DNA of 14,188 nt from Candidatus Uhrbacteria bacterium RIFCSPHIGHO2_02_FULL_53_13. GTDB lineage: Bacteria > Patescibacteriota > Patescibacteriia > UBA9934 > UBA11717. Location of the stretch: assembly GCA_001791035.1 (NCBI GenBank), contig MGDX01000011.1:1-14188 (forward strand), in the 5' to 3' direction. This document shows positions 12,166 through 14,188 of the stretch, one piece after another. Position 1 is the stretch's first letter. Each line of letters starts with the position of its first letter. The notes below the pieces were generated by a model, which saw only the letters and a program-made list of their open reading frames with translations, was not told the DNA's origin and ran no database searches. The position numbers and the translations under genes are program-made.

Positions 12166-14188
12166 TTACGCTCTCAACTCTTTGACGCAATAGAGCCACG
12201 CCTTCTGCAAGAATTTCCATCGCACCACGCCTTTGAGCATCATGCGCGTGACGACGATCGCCGAAAACATACTCATGACGACGCCAATGGCCAAAGTGAG
12301 CGCGAACCCTTGAATGAAGCTCGAGCTCAACCAGTACAAGATGGCGCACGCAATGAGCGTCGTGAGATTGCCATCGCGAATAGATGACCACGCGCGCTTA
12401 AATCCTTCGTCAACGGCGCGATCCAGCGCGCGTCCGGCGCGCAGCTCCTCTTTCATGCGCTCAAAAATCAAGACGTTTGCGTCCACCGCCATACCGACCG
12501 ATAGGATAAACCCCGCCAAACCAGATAACGTGATGGTCACCGGAAGCGATTTGAAAATCGCGAGCACCAACACGCCGTACACGACAAGCGCGACCACAGA
12601 GAGCACTCCGGGCAATCGGTAGTAGACAATCATAAAAAGGCCGACCAGCATGAGGCCGATGATGGCCGCCTGAAGACTCTTGTCGAGCGAGACCGCGCCG
12701 AGTGTTGGGCCAACCGTTTGTTGTGAGATAAGTTCAATGGGCACTGGAAGTGCTCCAGCATTGAGGCGCTGTGCCAAGAGGCGCGCTTCCTCCAAGTCGC
12801 TCTGCCCCGTGATAATCGCCTCACCGCCGTAAATGGCCGTCTGCACCACCGGCGCCGAGATGATTTGGCCGTCCAAATAAATAGCAATCTGTTGTCCCAC
12901 GTGTGATTCTGTGATCTCGGCAAACAACTGTGCGCCCTCTTTGTTAAATTGAAGCGTCACGTACGGCACGCCCGTGTTTGGATCAAATTCCACGCCCGCG
13001 CGTTTGAGCTGCGCGCCGCTCAATGCCGTATTTTCAAATCCGTCAATCGTCGCGGCCACCGCGCCGGCCTTCATAAACTCAATTTCCTGAAATTGGTACT
13101 GCAGATACGGACGCTCGCCACGCTTGTACACAACACGATACCCGCTTGAAGTTTTCGTCAAAAAAAGATCGCCGACCGAGTGTGTCGCAAGCGCCGCGGC
13201 AAGATTGGCGTCAAGATGTGTCATGCGATTCCAGCCGCGATCGCCGCCAGTTCCTCGTTGTCCCACCTCATCTGTGTTGGCATTTGCAAGCTCTGCAAAA
13301 TTTTCTCTCGTTGCCTCGCTAAGCAGGCGTTCGGCTTCCTTGCGCGCTTCATCCACTGTGCGCGTCGCCCCCTCACATCCGTTTGCCCCCGCGTAACACA
13401 CCGTCAAATCGCTGAATTGCCACTCACTGACTTCGCGTTCATCATAAAACTTCACGATAGAATAGCTGTTTGGCTTTTCGAGAATAGTGGAAAGGATCGC
13501 GCCGACTTTCTTTCCGCTTCCAGGGAGCGCCTCTGTACGCGCATCGCTCTCGTCCACCCACGCACTTACGCCGTTTTGACTGCGCTGGGGGCCTTCGGAA
13601 TATTCGGCGACGAGTTCGTCAAAAACGGCATTCGTTCTGCGCGCGCGATCAAGCACGGAAAGCGCGAGCGCCTTTTGCTCAGCATTGAATACTTCGTTCG
13701 TGCTTTCATCATCTTCGCGCACGACCGATAGCGCCGGCTTTTTGAATTCCAAAATAGGAGTTTCGCCGATTTGTCTGATCGCCTCGCTGACGTCGCGCAC
13801 GCCGGCAAGTTCTACGATGACGCGATAGTGATCGCCCGACGTCTTAGTCGTTTGCACGATAGGCTCTGAAACGCCGAACGCGTTCACGCGGCGCTCAATC
13901 ACGTCGCGCACGCCCTCAAGGGCTTTGCGTTTTTCGTCGTCTTCAATTTGCGAAAGGTCGGCCTCGTAGACCAAGTGCGCTCCACCAAGAAGATCAAGTC
14001 CCAGCGTGTAATCGCGTGCGTGCAACTGCAGTCCCGGAACGCGGCCAATGGATGCGTTCCAAGCGCCGGGAAAATCGTAGCCAGCGGCAAACAACACGAG
14101 CGCCACAAGCGCCACACCCAAAACTCGCCCCGGCCACTTTGATGGAGCGGATGTGTTTACGCGCTGATGGCGGCTAAATTGTTGCTTT
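12166..14188 (-). CDS. secD: Protein translocase subunit SecD with inserted parvulin-like segments, 5' end beyond the window
   Basis: The frame is open to the window edge (674 codons), so the true start is beyond it; the last visible N-terminal residues are KQQFSRHQRVNTSAPSKWPG, a basic cytoplasmic tail before the first membrane segment (LGVALVALVLFAAG). SecD hallmarks: GLDLLGGAHLVYEADL just after it, P1-domain strand TPILEFKK, VPYVTLQFN and GQIISAPVV with GGEAIITG and LNAGALPVPI, then five membrane segments with SVGMAVDANVLIFERMKEEL and DGNLTTLIA. Between TPILEFKK and the rest of P1 there is an insertion of about 205 residues (about 13078-13701) that looks like two tandem PpiC/parvulin domains. 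The second is clearer: NFAELANANTDEV, GTGGDRGWNRM, HSVGDLFLTKTSSGYRVV. The first has FDELVAEYSEGPQRSQNGVS. The usual active-site His of G-[FY]-H is Arg (GYR), so catalysis is doubtful. secF follows after 2 nt. Confidence 0.95.
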   Translation of the reverse strand, partial: KQQFSRHQRVNTSAPSKWPGRVLGVALVALVLFAAGYDFPGAWNASIGRVPGLQLHARDYTLGLDLLGGAHLVYEADLSQIEDDEKRKALEGVRDVIERRVNAFGVSEPIVQTTKTSGDHYRVIVELAGVRDVSEAIRQIGETPILEFKKPALSVVREDDESTNEVFNAEQKALALSVLDRARRTNAVFDELVAEYSEGPQRSQNGVSAWVDESDARTEALPGSGKKVGAILSTILEKPNSYSIVKFYDEREVSEWQFSDLTVCYAGANGCEGATRTVDEARKEAERLLSEATRENFAELANANTDEVGQRGTGGDRGWNRMTHLDANLAAALATHSVGDLFLTKTSSGYRVVYKRGERPYLQYQFQEIEFMKAGAVAATIDGFENTALSGAQLKRAGVEFDPNTGVPYVTLQFNKEGAQLFAEITESHVGQQIAIYLDGQIISAPVVQTAIYGGEAIITGQSDLEEARLLAQRLNAGALPVPIELISQQTVGPTLGAVSLDKSLQAAIIGLMLVGLFMIVYYRLPGVLSVVALVVYGVLVLAIFKSLPVTITLSGLAGFILSVGMAVDANVLIFERMKEELRAGRALDRAVDEGFKRAWSSIRDGNLTTLIACAILYWLSSSFIQGFALTLAIGVVMSMFSAIVVTRMMLKGVVRWKFLQKAWLYCVKELRA
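13078..13701 (-). other. Parvulin (PpiC)-like double insertion within SecD
   Basis: This part of secD encodes two segments that each follow the parvulin pattern: a helix with A-x-x-x-L, F-x-E-L-(A/V), a Ser/Thr-rich stretch, a G-x-x-x-W turn and a hydrophobic strand. The first segment covers about 13387-13701, the second about 13078-13362. In the second, GGDRGW matches the GGDLGW turn of SurA/PrsA-type domains, and SVGDLFLTKTSSGY matches the G-x-x-x-x-x-x-x-S-x-x-G-[FY] end. Assignment is by eye. Confidence 0.6.

Noticed and set aside
12164..12391. Upstream extension of secF to 12391
   Set aside because: It overlaps secD in another frame, and the translation lacks SecF character; ATG 12163, 2 nt after the secD stop, gives the normal N-terminus.

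Overview
The window looks like chromosomal DNA of a Candidate Phyla Radiation (Patescibacteria) bacterium of about 50% G+C, possibly a Parcubacteria- or Uhrbacteria-like lineage. This is inference from gene content: a hydrophilic leftmost protein, a membrane protein and a zinc-ribbon TraD/VirD4-like ATPase of types I associate with these genomes, next to ordinary core genes (lepA, mnmA, uppP, secD, secF). TGA acts as stop (for example the ATGA overlap at 7123-7126), so the code is standard. No tRNA, rRNA, CRISPR array or transposase was seen.

Layout. Positions 1-769 (minus) hold a hydrophilic protein of unknown function that runs off the left edge. Positions 770-890 are a divergent promoter region. 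From about 890 to 1243 (plus) lies a G+C-rich unit with a textbook promoter (TTGACA, 17 bp, TATGCT), a run of strong hairpins and an intrinsic terminator. I read it as an unclassified structured RNA of about 350 nt, or as a long leader/attenuator for the polytopic membrane protein at 1286-2368. A strong terminator at 2376-2409 ends that gene. The rest is on the minus strand: mnmA (4371-5495) upstream of lepA (2426-4219), separated by a 184-bp palindromic element that also forms the 3' end of mnmA. Then comes an apparent operon, in transcription order: membrane-anchored protein (11035-9407), TraD-like ATPase (9267-7123), uppP (7126-6341), VTT-like membrane protein (6318-5773). Rightmost is secD (5' end beyond the window)-secF (ends 11285).

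Functionally the window covers translation quality (LepA, MnmA), protein export (SecDF), undecaprenyl phosphate recycling (UppP), and an envelope-linked pumping ATPase with a dedicated membrane partner. I saw no convincing Shine-Dalgarno sequence at any start. Several -10 boxes end only 6-9 nt before the start codon, which suggests leaderless mRNAs.

Most unusual: (1) the structured RNA; (2) SecD carrying two tandem parvulin (PpiC)-like segments inserted in its extracytoplasmic domain; (3) a palindromic element that adds about 28 residues to MnmA and supplies its terminator; (4) the secF 3' end, copied in a 20-bp direct repeat around a perfect 20-bp hairpin; (5) the membrane protein/ATPase pair.
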